20,346 bases of DNA from CALKZN01 sp050633585 (GTDB lineage Bacteria > Pseudomonadota > Gammaproteobacteria > Arenicellales > Arenicellaceae), in assembly GCA_050633585.1 (NCBI GenBank), contig JBOEGT010000067.1, forward strand, positions 1-20,346, written 5' to 3'. The notes under the pieces are model-generated. The model had not been told where the DNA came from. It searched no databases and saw only the letters and a list, made by a program, of their open reading frames with translations. The stretch's first letter is position 1. Every line of letters starts with the position of its first letter. A program made the position numbers and the translations under genes. This document shows, piece after piece, positions 14,474 through 20,346 of this stretch.

Positions 14474-14488
14474 ATTGATGACATCAAT
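14474..14488. promoter_or_regulatory. Operator-like palindrome, copy 2 (ATTGAT-N3-ATCAAT)
   Basis: ATTGAT-GAC-ATCAAT has the same arms and the same 3-bp centre as copy 1, centred at 14481 against 14441. The 40-bp spacing is close to four helical turns, placing both sites on one face of the DNA. The spacing resembles the FNR half-sites TTGAT/ATCAA but has N3 instead of N4. Confidence 0.55.
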
Positions 14489-14553
14489 CAATTTTTCGCA
14501 TCATCTCATTGATTTTTCCATCTTTGTGATGGATATCCGAGTAAACTACGCCC

Positions 14554-15789
14554 ATGAATGAGCCCAACAACGTAATATCATCGCCCAATCATAAGAAGTG
14601 GCAAACACCCGCCAACATGCTATTGCTCATGGCATTTATTATGCCTTTAGTTTTTTCAACATGGATGGCTCTCATTAATAACTTTAGCATTGAAGCCGCC
14701 AAATTTACTGGCAAAGAGATCGGCATCTTACAAAGCTTAAGAGAAGTTCCTGGCTTTTTAGCTTTCACAGCCATTTTCGTGCTTCTCATCATCCGTGAAC
14801 AGCGTTTTGCCATAATTTCTTTATTAATGCTGGCCATTGGTGTTTTACTCACCGGCTACTTCCCGTCCATACTCGGGCTTTATATCACCACAGTCGTAAT
14901 GTCGATCGGTTTTCATTATTTTGAAACCATGAATCAATCGTTAACACTGCAATGGGTTGCTAAAAAAGACACACCTCACTTCATGGGCAAAGCCTTAGCC
15001 GTGAGAGCCGCAGCTTCTATTATTGTGTTTGGTTCTATGTGGTTAATGCTTGAGAAGCTGAGCATTAGCTACCAAACCATTTACACATTATTTGGCGGCA
15101 TTGGTATTATTTTAATTCTGCTAATATGGATGAGTTTTCCACAATTTAAGAACACCGTTGAACAACGCAAAACTATTGTCTTACGCAAAAGCTATTGGTT
15201 GTTTTATGTGCTCACTTTTTTAAGCGGTGCTCGACGCCAAATCTTCGTTGTGTTTGCAGGCTTTCTGCTAGTCGAAAAATTTGGATACTCGGCGGCTTCA
15301 ATCGCCTTATTATTTTTGGCAAACTATATTTTCAATCTATTTTTTGCCGCCAAGATTGGCAAACTCATCGGCGTGATTGGCGAACGCCGAGCTCTGACTT
15401 TTGAATACATCGGCTTGATCATCATCTTCTGCTCTTATGCCTTGGTCGATAACGCGACACTTGCTGGCGCACTTTACATTCTTGATCATTTCTTCTTTGC
15501 TTTCGCTATTGCCATCAAAACGTACTTTCAAAAAATAGCACAACAAGAAGACATTGCATCAACCGCAGGTGTCAGCTTCACAATCAATCATATTGCGGCG
15601 GTCGTTTTACCCGCATTGCTGGGCATAGTATGGTTATACAGTAATAGCTTGGTATTTTTCGTCGGTGCCAGCATTGCTTTCGCATCCCTCGTTTTATCTC
15701 AATTCATTCCTAACAAACCTATCTATGGAAGAGAAACACGATACTTTAACTCACTGGCGAAAATGCCGAATACGGCTGCCGCAAAATAA
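14554..15789 (+). CDS. Major facilitator superfamily transporter
   Basis: A 411-residue polytopic inner-membrane protein with about 12 hydrophobic helices. A soluble N-terminal tail of about 20 residues, a central cytoplasmic stretch near 205-225 (FKNTVEQRKTIVLRKS) and a polar C-tail are visible. The overall length and two-half arrangement fit the MFS. I see no residue pattern that assigns a subfamily or substrate. It is divergent from the aro operon and shares its control region, so a link to aromatic compounds is possible but unproven. The ribosome site is weak, and a 6-bp inverted repeat (TCCATC-N5-GATGGA, 14517-14533) precedes it. The gene ends 74 bp before recQ, same strand. Confidence 0.82.
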   Translation: MNEPNNVISSPNHKKWQTPANMLLLMAFIMPLVFSTWMALINNFSIEAAKFTGKEIGILQSLREVPGFLAFTAIFVLLIIREQRFAIISLLMLAIGVLLTGYFPSILGLYITTVVMSIGFHYFETMNQSLTLQWVAKKDTPHFMGKALAVRAAASIIVFGSMWLMLEKLSISYQTIYTLFGGIGIILILLIWMSFPQFKNTVEQRKTIVLRKSYWLFYVLTFLSGARRQIFVVFAGFLLVEKFGYSAASIALLFLANYIFNLFFAAKIGKLIGVIGERRALTFEYIGLIIIFCSYALVDNATLAGALYILDHFFFAFAIAIKTYFQKIAQQEDIASTAGVSFTINHIAAVVLPALLGIVWLYSNSLVFFVGASIAFASLVLSQFIPNKPIYGRETRYFNSLAKMPNTAAAK

Positions 15790-15863
15790 CGCGAAAACAC
15801 GGCTGACTCTTTCACATGCTTTTCCAAAAAACAGAAATAAGATTGACATAGGAAATCAATGGA

Positions 15864-17663
15864 ATGATTGAACACGCAAACGTCTTACTCCAAGAGACTT
15901 TTGGTTACGCAGAATTTCGTGGCCAACAATCAGACATCATCCAAAATAGCCTTAACGGCAAAGATGCCCTTGTCTTAATGCCTACTGGCGGAGGAAAGTC
16001 ACTCTGTTACCAAATTCCGGGACTCATTCGTGATGGCATGGCTATTGTCGTTTCACCGCTCATTGCACTCATGCAAGACCAAGTTGCGGCGCTTCAACAA
16101 CTCGGTGTTAATGCCGCTTTTTTAAACTCCACACTCAGCAATGAAGAACAATACGATGTCATCAACGCCATTCGTAACCACACGCTGGACATACTCTATA
16201 TTGCACCGGAACGACTATTAAAGCCAAACACCTTAAATAGCTTTCAGTCGATACCCTTATCACTCATCGCCATTGATGAAGCTCACTGCGTCTCTCAATG
16301 GGGACATGATTTTCGATCAGACTACCTAGGATTGTCAGTACTCGCCGACGCTTTCCCAAATGTGCCCAGAATAGCCTTGACCGCTACAGCTGACCAACGG
16401 ACTCGCAACGAAATTCTTGAGCGCTTAGCTCTCAAAGAACCCGCTATATTTGTAGACAGCTTCGATCGACCGAATATTCGCTACACCGTTCAAGAAAAAA
16501 CAGATGGACGAGCACAACTCATCAATTTTTTACGCGACCATCGCGGCCAATCCGGCATTATTTATTGCATGTCCCGCAATAAAGTAGATTCAACCGCCGC
16601 TTGGTTACAAGAACGAAAAGTCAATGCACTTCCTTACCATGCCGGCATGAGTAAAGAACAACGCGCCGAAAATCAACATCGATTCATTCATGAAAGCGAC
16701 ATGGTCATCGTCGCTACCATTGCATTTGGCATGGGCATCGACAAGCCCGATGTACGCTTTGTTGCACACTTAGATTTACCTAAAAACATCGAAGCTTATT
16801 ACCAAGAAACGGGACGCGCAGGACGTGACGGAGCCGCGGCTGAAGCTTGGATGGTGTTTGGTTTACAAGATGTCGTTCGCATCAGTCAAATGCTTCAAGA
16901 GTCTTCGGCTGCCGAAGAGCACAAGCGCGTGCAACGCAGTAAAATTGACAGCATTCTTGCTTGGTGTGAAATCACCACTTGCAGACGTAAAGCACTACTT
17001 GAGTATTTTGGAGAAACTGCCGAACCCTGCGGCAATTGCGATGTCTGCTTAAACCCTCCCAAAACATGGAATGCCACCACCGAAGCACAAAAACTCCTAT
17101 CATGCATTTATCGCACAGGCCAACGGTTTGGTCTAGGCCATGTTGTTGATGTGCTACGAGGCAAAGATTCTGACAAAGTTCAGCAGTTCCAACACCAGAC
17201 ATTAAGCACCTTTGGTATTGGCGAAGAACGCAGTGTTAAGCAATGGAAATCCATCGCAAGACAACTCATTGCTCAAGGTTTTATCCGAGTCAACCAAGAG
17301 CGCTATGGCGCACTAGAACTCACCGAAAAAAGCCGTCCACTTCTACGAAGCGAAATAAAAATATTCCTACGTGAAGACATGCTTTCTGCCAAACCTGAAA
17401 AGAAAACAAAAAAACAAAAATACGGCAATGTCAGCGAACAAGACCGTGAAGTCTGGGAAGCCTTAAGAGAGTGCCGTAAAAGACTTGCTGATGAACAAGG
17501 CGTCCCTCCGTATCACATTTTCCACGACGCCACACTCATGGAAATGATGGAATATCGTCCAAAGAATGACGGTGAATTACTCACACTCAATGGTGTGGGC
17601 GGGGTGAAGTTAGAAAAATATGGAGAAGATTTCTTAGAAGTGATCAGTCAATACTCAAACTAA
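15864..17663 (+). CDS. recQ: ATP-dependent DNA helicase RecQ
   Basis: A 599-residue 3'-5' DNA helicase of recombination and replication-fork repair. In order: motif 0 (FGYAEFRGQQ), Walker A MPTGGGKS (39-46), PLIALMQDQV, DEAHCVSQWGHDFR (138-151), LTATAD, IIYCMSRNKVD, GMGIDKPDVR and QETGRAGRDG (314-323). The zinc site follows, with Cys373, Cys389, Cys392 and Cys395, then a winged helix and a C-terminal HRDC domain (about 515-595, ending TLNGVGGVKLEKYG). Length and domain order match E. coli RecQ. The start ATG at 15864 has AGGA (15850-15853) upstream; the nearer ATG at 15859 runs into a stop at once. Confidence 0.97.
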   Translation: MIEHANVLLQETFGYAEFRGQQSDIIQNSLNGKDALVLMPTGGGKSLCYQIPGLIRDGMAIVVSPLIALMQDQVAALQQLGVNAAFLNSTLSNEEQYDVINAIRNHTLDILYIAPERLLKPNTLNSFQSIPLSLIAIDEAHCVSQWGHDFRSDYLGLSVLADAFPNVPRIALTATADQRTRNEILERLALKEPAIFVDSFDRPNIRYTVQEKTDGRAQLINFLRDHRGQSGIIYCMSRNKVDSTAAWLQERKVNALPYHAGMSKEQRAENQHRFIHESDMVIVATIAFGMGIDKPDVRFVAHLDLPKNIEAYYQETGRAGRDGAAAEAWMVFGLQDVVRISQMLQESSAAEEHKRVQRSKIDSILAWCEITTCRRKALLEYFGETAEPCGNCDVCLNPPKTWNATTEAQKLLSCIYRTGQRFGLGHVVDVLRGKDSDKVQQFQHQTLSTFGIGEERSVKQWKSIARQLIAQGFIRVNQERYGALELTEKSRPLLRSEIKIFLREDMLSAKPEKKTKKQKYGNVSEQDREVWEALRECRKRLADEQGVPPYHIFHDATLMEMMEYRPKNDGELLTLNGVGGVKLEKYGEDFLEVISQYSN

Positions 17664-17715
17664 AATCTACTGACACTTCAAATCAAATCAGCAAATTTCC
17701 TGTCTAATAGGATAG

Positions 17716-17744
17716 TTGAAATTAATGTTTAGAGCAGTCAAAAT
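17716..17744 (+). promoter_or_regulatory. Weak promoter candidate ahead of the Ile leader peptide
   Basis: TTGAAA (17716-17721) and CAAAAT (17739-17744) are spaced 17 bp. The -35 matches five of six consensus positions and the -10 four of six. A start near 17751 would leave almost no 5' leader before the leader-peptide ATG, so a start further upstream (TAGGAT at 17708-17713 is another -10 candidate) or read-through from recQ is also possible. Confidence 0.3.
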
Positions 17745-17750
17745 GGACCT

Positions 17751-17801
17751 ATGACTATAAACATTACGCAGCAAATAATTCGAATTATTATCATTCCATA
17801 G
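17751..17801 (+). CDS. Isoleucine-rich leader peptide of an attenuator
   Basis: A 16-codon frame encodes MTINITQQIIRIIIIP, then TAG. Eight of 16 residues are Ile, with IleIle at 9-10 and four in a row at 12-15, just before a set of mutually exclusive RNA stems and an intrinsic terminator. This is the layout of ilv-type leader peptides, where ribosome stalling at Ile codons under isoleucine shortage prevents termination. The ribosome site (GGA at 17745-17747) is weak and close. The frame is far too short for standard gene callers. The AT-rich composition could favour ATT/ATA codons by chance. The matching RNA stems make chance unlikely. Confidence 0.65.
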   Translation: MTINITQQIIRIIIIP

Positions 17802-17862
17802 GAATGGTGGAGTTTTGATGCGTTTTTAATTTATCAAACCCGCCCATGAGGCGGTTTTTTTT
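17789..17862 (+). promoter_or_regulatory. Attenuator: competing stems with antiterminator
   Basis: Three stems compete. Stem 1:2 pairs CATTCC (17792-17797) with GGAATG (17801-17806), extended outward by pairs 91-07, 90-08 and 89-09 with wobbles. Stem 2:3, the antiterminator, pairs GGTGG-a-GTTT-t-GAT (17806-17819) with ATCAAACCCGCC (17833-17844), giving twelve pairs with two single-base bulges and one G-U. Stem 3:4 is the terminator CCGCC/GGCGG. Region 1 overlaps the last Ile codons of the leader peptide. Region 3 supplies the 5' arm of the terminator, so antiterminator and terminator exclude each other. This is the textbook design of ribosome-mediated attenuation. Confidence 0.65.
17840..17862 (+). 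terminator. Intrinsic terminator (attenuator stem 3:4, also downstream of recQ)
   Basis: CCGCC (17840-17844), loop CATGA, GGCGG (17850-17854), then eight T (17855-17862). A GC stem with a U-run is a strong intrinsic terminator. It can end recQ transcripts as well as acting as the attenuation site. Confidence 0.85.
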
Positions 17863-17903
17863 ATTACCGCCGAATGGGCTTAATCTCAGATAATGGTGGC
17901 ACT

Positions 17904-18437
17904 ATGAAAAAAATAGCCGTTTTTGGAAAACCTGGTAGTGGAAAATCTACATTGTGTAAAAAACTAGCCTCAACGACAGGAATACAATTGCACCAATTAG
18001 ATTCAATTGTATACAAGAAAAATGGTGAATTGACAGGCCGTAAAATATACAACGAAAAACATAAAGAAATCTTAGCTTCCAATAGCTGGATTATTGATGG
18101 ATTCGGCCCAATTGATTCTTTTTATTCACGATTAGATGCAGCCGACACCTTAATTTATATAGACCTACCTTATTCCACCAGTTATTGGTTAGTCACAAAA
18201 CGATTAATAAAAGGATTACTCGTAAAACCCGAAGGTTGGCCGGCTGGAAGTTCAATCTTAAAAGGAAGTATAAATAGCTATAAGGTTCTAAAACTTTGCC
18301 CAAGATTTTGGAATGATGATTTTACGCACAAATTAAACACATTATCGGCTAGCAAATCTTTATATGTGATTCGATCAATTTCCGAACTCGATACGTTTAT
18401 TGAAACCAATATTAAGAAAACAGTTAATGATCAATAA
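17904..18437 (+). CDS. P-loop kinase-like protein (adenylate kinase / topology-modulation-like)
   Basis: A 177-residue P-loop NTPase. Walker A is GKPGSGKST (8-16). A LDS segment near 32-34, WIIDGF near 69 and IYIDLPYS near 90 follow the pattern of the small kinase-like proteins annotated as adenylate kinase-like or DNA topology modulation protein (FlaR). A Lys/Arg-containing lid region (TKRLIKG) follows. The real substrate of this group is not established. The longer frame from 17874 adds ten residues before MKK and has no better ribosome site; ATG 17904 places the P-loop at the usual distance from the start. It is the first gene after the Ile-type attenuator, 41 bp past its terminator, in the same orientation, so any control by that attenuator would act on this gene. 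Confidence 0.8.
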   Translation: MKKIAVFGKPGSGKSTLCKKLASTTGIQLHQLDSIVYKKNGELTGRKIYNEKHKEILASNSWIIDGFGPIDSFYSRLDAADTLIYIDLPYSTSYWLVTKRLIKGLLVKPEGWPAGSSILKGSINSYKVLKLCPRFWNDDFTHKLNTLSASKSLYVIRSISELDTFIETNIKKTVNDQ

Positions 18438-18540
18438 CCTCATCGTATAAACCTATTGGAAGCAAACTATTACTCAACCGCCTAACAATAAATATGAGTG
18501 ACGTTTGCCAAAACAGTGGTAGGTATTCTTGCCAGCATAT

Positions 18541-18549
18541 TGCTATGAT
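18541..18549 (+). promoter_or_regulatory. Extended -10 for yaeQ
   Basis: TGC-TATGAT is an extended -10 with five of six matches to TATAAT. The -35 is weak. The predicted start is near 18556, about 24 nt before the yaeQ ATG. Confidence 0.45.
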
Positions 18550-18579
18550 GGCGCAATTTACAGACCTGAGAATTCCCTT

Positions 18580-19113
18580 ATGGCGATAAAGCCTACTATC
18601 TACAAACTTCGCATAGCCATTTCTGATTTAAATCGCGACTATTATGACTCGGTGAATTTAACCATTGCTTTACACCCTTCTGAAACGTTGGAACGGATGA
18701 TGGCCAGAATTGTGGCGTTTTGCCTAAACGCGCAAGATAACCTTTCATTTACTAAAGGATTATCAACCGTTGAAGAACCTGATATCTGGGCAAAAACTCT
18801 CGATGATCAGGTGTCCCTTTGGATTGATGTAGGAGAGCCCACGCCTGATCGCATCAAAAAATCCAGCCGTCTTGCACCTAAGGTGAAAGTGTACAGCTTT
18901 AATAACAAATCTGATACTTGGTGGGAAAAGAGTAAAAACAAGGTATATCAGTTTGATAATGTAGAATTTCATCAACTAAACTGGCCGCAAATTGAAACAC
19001 TCGCAACTTTCACAAAGCGCACAATGGATTGGTCACTTAGTATTAGCGATAACACTGTTTACATTGCCGACGAAAACCAAGAGTGTGAATTGATACTTAA
19101 TGAACTTCATTAA
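18580..19113 (+). CDS. yaeQ: YaeQ family protein
   Basis: A 177-residue protein matching E. coli YaeQ through its length: an N-terminal MAIKPTIYKLRI opening, the conserved HPSETLERMMARIVAF, LSFTKGLS..EEPDIW, LWIDVGEPTPDRIKKSSR, a WW pair, and the C-terminal FTKRTMDWSLSISD. YaeQ has a PD-(D/E)XK nuclease-like fold; no nuclease role is proved, and it was once linked to RfaH suppression. ATG 18580 is chosen because it aligns with the family start. The frame opens 17 codons earlier at a TTG inside the predicted promoter, which is not credible as a start. Confidence 0.94.
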   Translation: MAIKPTIYKLRIAISDLNRDYYDSVNLTIALHPSETLERMMARIVAFCLNAQDNLSFTKGLSTVEEPDIWAKTLDDQVSLWIDVGEPTPDRIKKSSRLAPKVKVYSFNNKSDTWWEKSKNKVYQFDNVEFHQLNWPQIETLATFTKRTMDWSLSISDNTVYIADENQECELILNELH

Positions 19114-19137
19114 TTCAACATCGAGTTTCCCAAAAAA

Positions 19138-19926
19138 GTGAAATCATTATTCATCGCATTGCTCATCATTATATCTACTGCGATAGTTTATGCATTGTAC
19201 CATTGGGCATCTTTTGAAAATGACTTCACCGAAAACTACCAAAAAGATCCTCAAAAAGGGTTAGATTTTTTTCAACTCAACCCTCAACACGTTAAGCACT
19301 ATAGAGAAGCAGTGATCACCCTAAACCCAATGGAAGGCGGTGCTCCAATGGTGAAACCTGAGATTTTCGGTGTTCTTTTTCCTTCCCATTTCTCCTTAAA
19401 AAATGGGTTCAGAATAGCCAATAAACGCCTTGAAAAAACATACGCACTGCAAGTGATACTGCAAAACGCAACATTAGCACCTGGCAACTATCAGTTTAAA
19501 AACTTATTGCCTAGCAACATAAAAAATACGACGCTCACTCAAATATACTCACAACCATCAGTCGTTTTTGAGTTCACTCAACAACATGCCAAATTAGTAC
19601 GAAAACTAAGTGTCAACGAGCAAAGCTATTTTTTTACGCTAGGTATTGACCCCAAAAGACCGTATGGGGATGCCACTTTTTATGCATTGGATATGGCTGA
19701 TATTTTAAGTATCAAACACAACCTCAACTCCCATGAAAACACAAACCAATCGGATAAACGAATACTGACAGCACTGCATAAACTGCATGATGAAATGGTG
19801 CCTGCCATGCAAGTACTGCTTCATCATGGAAAGATCAAGACAGGCTGGTACTACCGAGACGGAGAATTTAACACATGGAAACCCGTCACTAACAATACGA
19901 CTTTAAAGTTTTTGAAAAAGCAGTGA
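19138..19926 (+). CDS. Membrane-anchored protein of unknown function
   Basis: A 262-residue protein starting at GTG 19138, the only usable start after the in-frame stop at 19111. Residues about 3-22 (LFIALLIIISTAIVYALYHW) form a single hydrophobic helix, either an uncleaved signal anchor or a signal peptide. The remainder is soluble and mixed, with no cysteines visible and no recognised motif; an ALDMADILSIKHNL helix near 185-200 and an aromatic C-terminal part (GWYYRDGEFNTWKP) stand out. It probably faces the periplasm. It follows yaeQ by 24 bp on the same strand, so co-transcription is likely. The ribosome site is weak (GAG about 13 bases upstream). I do not recognise the family. Confidence 0.72.
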   Translation: MKSLFIALLIIISTAIVYALYHWASFENDFTENYQKDPQKGLDFFQLNPQHVKHYREAVITLNPMEGGAPMVKPEIFGVLFPSHFSLKNGFRIANKRLEKTYALQVILQNATLAPGNYQFKNLLPSNIKNTTLTQIYSQPSVVFEFTQQHAKLVRKLSVNEQSYFFTLGIDPKRPYGDATFYALDMADILSIKHNLNSHENTNQSDKRILTALHKLHDEMVPAMQVLLHHGKIKTGWYYRDGEFNTWKPVTNNTTLKFLKKQ

Positions 19927-19994
19927 ACTACAATTAAAAGCGTTACTCCCAATCAGCCTGAATTGATATTTAACGAACTCGAAATAGCATGGAG

Positions 19995-20339
19995 TTAACT
20001 ACTGCCAATAAACAAAACTAGCAAAGACAACGTGCCCATAAAAAGCATGATAAGCCACCCATTTTCACGAAACTCCCGCAATGTATCACTCACAAATAAC
20101 AATGCGATCAACACAATGACCTCAAGCGCTATTTGTGGTGTAAATAAGGTAAACGCATAAATTGACAACACCTCTTTCATTGACTCGCCCTGACATGTAA
20201 AGCCAGAATACGCACAACCAAGCGCTATAACAAAAAGAATGAGGCGATGGTTTAACACACCCAACCACAGCCAAAACTTGATCGTCTTTAATTTATTTTC
20301 TAATGAGGACATCGCCGGAGTATACCCATCACTATCCAT
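19995..20339 (-). CDS. Small membrane protein of unknown function
   Basis: A 114-residue protein with three hydrophobic segments: about 30-48 (LILFVIALGCAYSG area), 58-85 (LSIYAFTLFTPQIALEVIVLIALL) and 94-112 (LIMLFMGTLSLLVLFIG). Charged residues between the second and third helices (SDTLREFRENG) suggest a cytoplasmic loop. The start may be ATG 20339, at the right edge, or ATG 20312 (MSSLENK). The sequence upstream of the first is outside the window, so the ribosome site cannot be judged. It is convergent with the preceding gene across 68 bp, in which no clear terminator is seen. Family unknown. Confidence 0.65.
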   Translation of the reverse strand: MDSDGYTPAMSSLENKLKTIKFWLWLGVLNHRLILFVIALGCAYSGFTCQGESMKEVLSIYAFTLFTPQIALEVIVLIALLFVSDTLREFRENGWLIMLFMGTLSLLVLFIGSS

Positions 20340-20346
20340 TTAAATC

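Noticed and set aside
14474..14488. FNR/CRP-type site
   Set aside because: FNR needs TTGAT-N4-ATCAA, but both copies here have a 3-bp centre. The CRP half-sites TGTGA/TCACA are absent.
15665..15871. 68-residue frame spanning the MFS end and recQ start
   Set aside because: It overlaps the MFS C-terminus out of frame, has no ribosome site of note and no recognisable sequence.
17774..17789. 16-bp palindrome AATAATTCGAATTATT as an operator
   Set aside because: It falls inside the leader peptide where it encodes Ile-Ile-Arg-Ile-Ile. The symmetric codons explain it better than a binding site, though a dual role cannot be excluded.

Overview
The window looks like chromosomal DNA of a free-living, probably marine or aquatic gammaproteobacterium with an AT-leaning genome. 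The basis is the AroG-type DAHP synthase, the enterobacterial-type RecQ and YaeQ, the PilJ-like sensor domain and the general gene style. The genus cannot be fixed from the sequence alone. A single-subunit ATP sulfurylase (Sat) is present, a type common in sulfur-metabolising bacteria. I saw no insertion sequences, phage genes, CRISPR arrays, rRNA or tRNA genes.

Layout, left to right. (1) 1-836, minus strand: a small secreted Cys-containing protein cut by the left edge and a small lipoprotein. (2) 880-4722: two divergent SLC13-type permeases, each with two TrkA_C (RCK_C) domains inserted between its membrane halves. (3) 4757-6129, minus strand: an ArsC/Spx-family protein and a LysR regulator. 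(4) 6429-9421, plus strand: a three-gene signalling operon made of a membrane CheA-like kinase with an internal HPt domain, a stand-alone CheY-like receiver and a CheX-like phosphatase. It is preceded by a near-consensus sigma-54 element that is also a perfect 13-bp palindrome. (5) 9522-14369, minus strand: sat, then (reading upstream) aroQ, aroB, aroE and a class I DAHP synthase. The four aro genes encode the first four steps of the shikimate pathway. (6) 14554-15789, plus strand: an MFS transporter divergent from the aro operon, with two identical-pattern palindromes (ATTGAT-N3-ATCAAT) 40 bp apart in the shared promoter region. (7) 15864-17663: recQ. (8) 17716-18437: an apparently complete ribosome-mediated attenuator, consisting of a 16-residue leader peptide with eight isoleucines, alternative stems and a U-tract terminator. 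It lies directly ahead of a P-loop kinase-like gene rather than an ilv gene. (9) 18580-20339: yaeQ, an unrecognised membrane-anchored protein and a convergent small membrane protein.

How the genes work together: the aro genes form one pathway unit that feeds 3-deoxy-arabinoheptulosonate 7-phosphate through dehydroquinate and dehydroshikimate to shikimate. The kinase/CheY/CheX trio looks like a self-contained phosphorelay with its own phosphate sink or eraser, and lacks CheW and MCP genes. The most unusual signal is the isoleucine-type attenuator without a branched-chain amino acid gene behind it. No novel defence or mobile system was found; most genes are recognisable housekeeping or signalling families.
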